NCBI RefSeq assembly: GCF_026213295.1
Contig: NC_079419.1
Location: 28,081,139-28,145,138, forward strand
Direction: 5' to 3'
DNA length: 64,000 nt
DNA from: Gadus chalcogrammus
Taxonomy: Eukaryota > Chordata > Actinopteri > Gadiformes > Gadidae
The position numbers and the translations under genes are program-made. This document shows positions 62,785 through 64,000 of this stretch, in pieces. The notes under the pieces are model-generated. The model saw only the letters and a program-made list of their open reading frames with translations. It was not told the origin of the DNA and made no database searches. Positions within the stretch are counted from its first letter, which is position 1. Every line of letters starts with the position of its first letter.

Positions 62785-63445
62785 AATCAATTCAAGTTTA
62801 TTTGTATAGCCCTTAATCACCATTACAAAGGGCTTAACAGGTAAAATATGTATGACACCCCCCTTTACCCAAGCCCCCACAAGGGCAAGAAAAAACTCCC
62901 TTGAAATTAGCAAGGAAGAAATCTTGAGAAGAAACGCATAGTAGGGGATCCCTTCTTCCAGGGATGGTCAGGAGTGAGTGCCATAATTGACATACAGGTA
63001 AACACATGCACTTCATATTAAATTGGTCACCAAAGTGCTAAAAAACAAACAAAACAAATATAAAACAAAAAACGATTAAACATAAAATGATTAATCATTT
63101 TATAACACGGTGATGTGGTGCTGGCCGGTTAACCATGAGGAGAGTCCAGGCATCCAGTCCAGTCACCGTAACACGCTGGAACAGACAGAATAGTGAATTA
63201 GAACGGAAAAAGTACATAGTGGGAATGTATGTATAGTGTATTAACAAAAGCACAAACAAGCCCAAAATGTGCATGAACACTGATAACGCACATTTAAAAA
63301 ATTAAGGAAAGTGATCTCACAAGACCATCATGGACAGTCAAACTTCTAGCAGCAGTGGATTTTGTAGTTCGGATTGGTCTTGGAAGTTTGGGATACAGGT
63401 GAAGATGGATGAGCTCGAGCAAGCTCCAACAGATGGCTGTGTAGA
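62785..63445. repeat. Teleost dispersed repeat (TTTATTTGTATAG type)
   Basis: Begins TTCAAGTTTATTTGTATAGC and has AAAGGGCTTAACAG. It then has the stereotyped phrases CACAAGGGCAAGAAAAAACT, AGCAAGGAAGAAATCTTGAG and GGGGATCCCTTCTTCCAGGG. These phrases recur in fish genomes as a dispersed non-coding repeat. The right boundary is uncertain and is set where GATGGATGAGCTCGAGCAAG gives out. Confidence 0.55.
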
Positions 63446-63505
63446 CAGAAGAAAGCATGTTAATATGTTAACAGTGTTAAGCCATTTACAGCATATGCCA
63501 TTCAA
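63399..63505. repeat. Degenerate direct repeat, left copy
   Basis: Begins ACAGGTGAAGATGGATGAGC and ends near TTAACAGTGTTAAGCCATTT. A related sequence (ACAGGTGAAAATAGATGAGT ... TTAACAGTGTTATGCAGTTT) lies at 63,811-63,960. It may be the end of the preceding dispersed repeat, present twice. Confidence 0.45.
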
Positions 63506-63810
63506 ATTAATAATATTTAATTAATGCTCTTTGTGGTTAATCCAATAAGATCTCTGAATATTGCTTATGACATTCAAGCACCACTGGTGGAAAAGCTAAC
63601 AGGCTCTCTGACTGTTACAGGTTCCTGAGTAGCCTGCATCGGTCAAGAAAAACATTTCCATTCATTGACGCAGTATAGAAATGGATATCATCCCAAATAT
63701 AATTGCATAACATCAAAACTGTAAAAGAAGAAGGAATATCTTTGATGTTTATATCATCTGAGAAGAGTTCACAAGAGCAATTCTTACAATCTGTTACTGA
63801 AGGTCTGCAC
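63506..63810. other. Spacer, nothing recognised
   Basis: Sequence between the two degenerate direct repeats. No gene or known element seen. Confidence 0.4.
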
Positions 63811-63960
63811 CACAGGTGAAAATAGATGAGTTTGATCAGGCCTCAACGATGAAAAAGGTAGATGAGCAGCAACACGCTTTGTTCCAGGTATTTCTCCATC
63901 AGCAGGCTGTGTAGGTAAAACAAAACAGGACCATACATTAACAGTGTTATGCAGTTTATA
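63811..63960. repeat. Degenerate direct repeat, right copy
   Basis: Second copy of the segment at 63,399-63,505. It is longer by about 40 bp in the middle (GATGAAAAAGGTAGATGAGC ... TTTCTCCATC). Confidence 0.45.
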
Positions 63961-64000
63961 TACAATTCATAAGAGTACTTTTTCATCCAGAACCCATTCT

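Noticed and set aside
63330..63524. 64-codon open frame starting MDSQTSSSSG as an exon
   Set aside because: It overlaps a dispersed repeat and its degenerate direct copy at 63,811, with no supporting splice pair or domain.

Overview
This window is eukaryotic, and most likely from a ray-finned (teleost) fish. It has no bacterial-style genes. It is almost entirely tandem repeat, and the scattered elements outside the arrays (a tRNA-derived SINE, a solo LTR, dispersed repeats with stereotyped TTTATTTGTATAG and AAAAGCGCTATATAAAT-type ends) have the look of teleost genomes. The species cannot be told from the sequence alone.

Layout. (1) 1-19,030: a satellite array whose monomers come in length classes of about 126, 140, 185 and 195-201 bp. 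They are arranged into distinct higher-order zones: a roughly 2.75-kb higher-order repeat, then a 326-bp dimer, a 280-bp dimer, a 396-bp dimer and a divergent right edge. One higher-order copy carries a SINE insertion with a 6-bp target duplication. (2) 19,031-20,693: a 1.7-kb island of non-satellite DNA holding the broken remains of a minus-strand gene, four exon-like blocks with good splice signals. The last blocks encode the start of a SET domain of the KMT5A (SETD8) type. The island also holds a GTGAG-rich minisatellite and a TATCGG-rich dispersed repeat fragment. (3) 20,694-21,745: a 17-copy minisatellite of a 59-bp unit separated by (ATT)n. (4) 21,746-61,740: a 40-kb head-to-tail macrosatellite of 25 units, mostly 1.24-1.69 kb. 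The unit ends look like those of a non-autonomous rolling-circle transposon of the Helentron/Helitron2 type: an inverted 12-bp sequence at both ends, with a small hairpin just beyond the 3' copy. Two units carry the same 659-bp solo LTR at the same site. (5) 61,741-64,000: low-copy or dispersed-repeat DNA with no gene that I can support.

How it fits together. Nothing here is an operon or pathway. The most interesting structure is the 40-kb macrosatellite. Nearly every unit carries two copies of a 19-bp sequence that differs at one position from the vertebrate CTCF consensus, all in the same orientation (about 50 in total). Each unit also has a perfect or near-perfect YY1 core, and most have a CRE palindrome and a DR1 nuclear-receptor element. 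That composition recalls the mammalian DXZ4 macrosatellite (CTCF plus YY1 per unit) and suggests a possible chromatin-boundary or architectural array built from tandem transposon copies. This is a motif-level inference, not a demonstration of binding.
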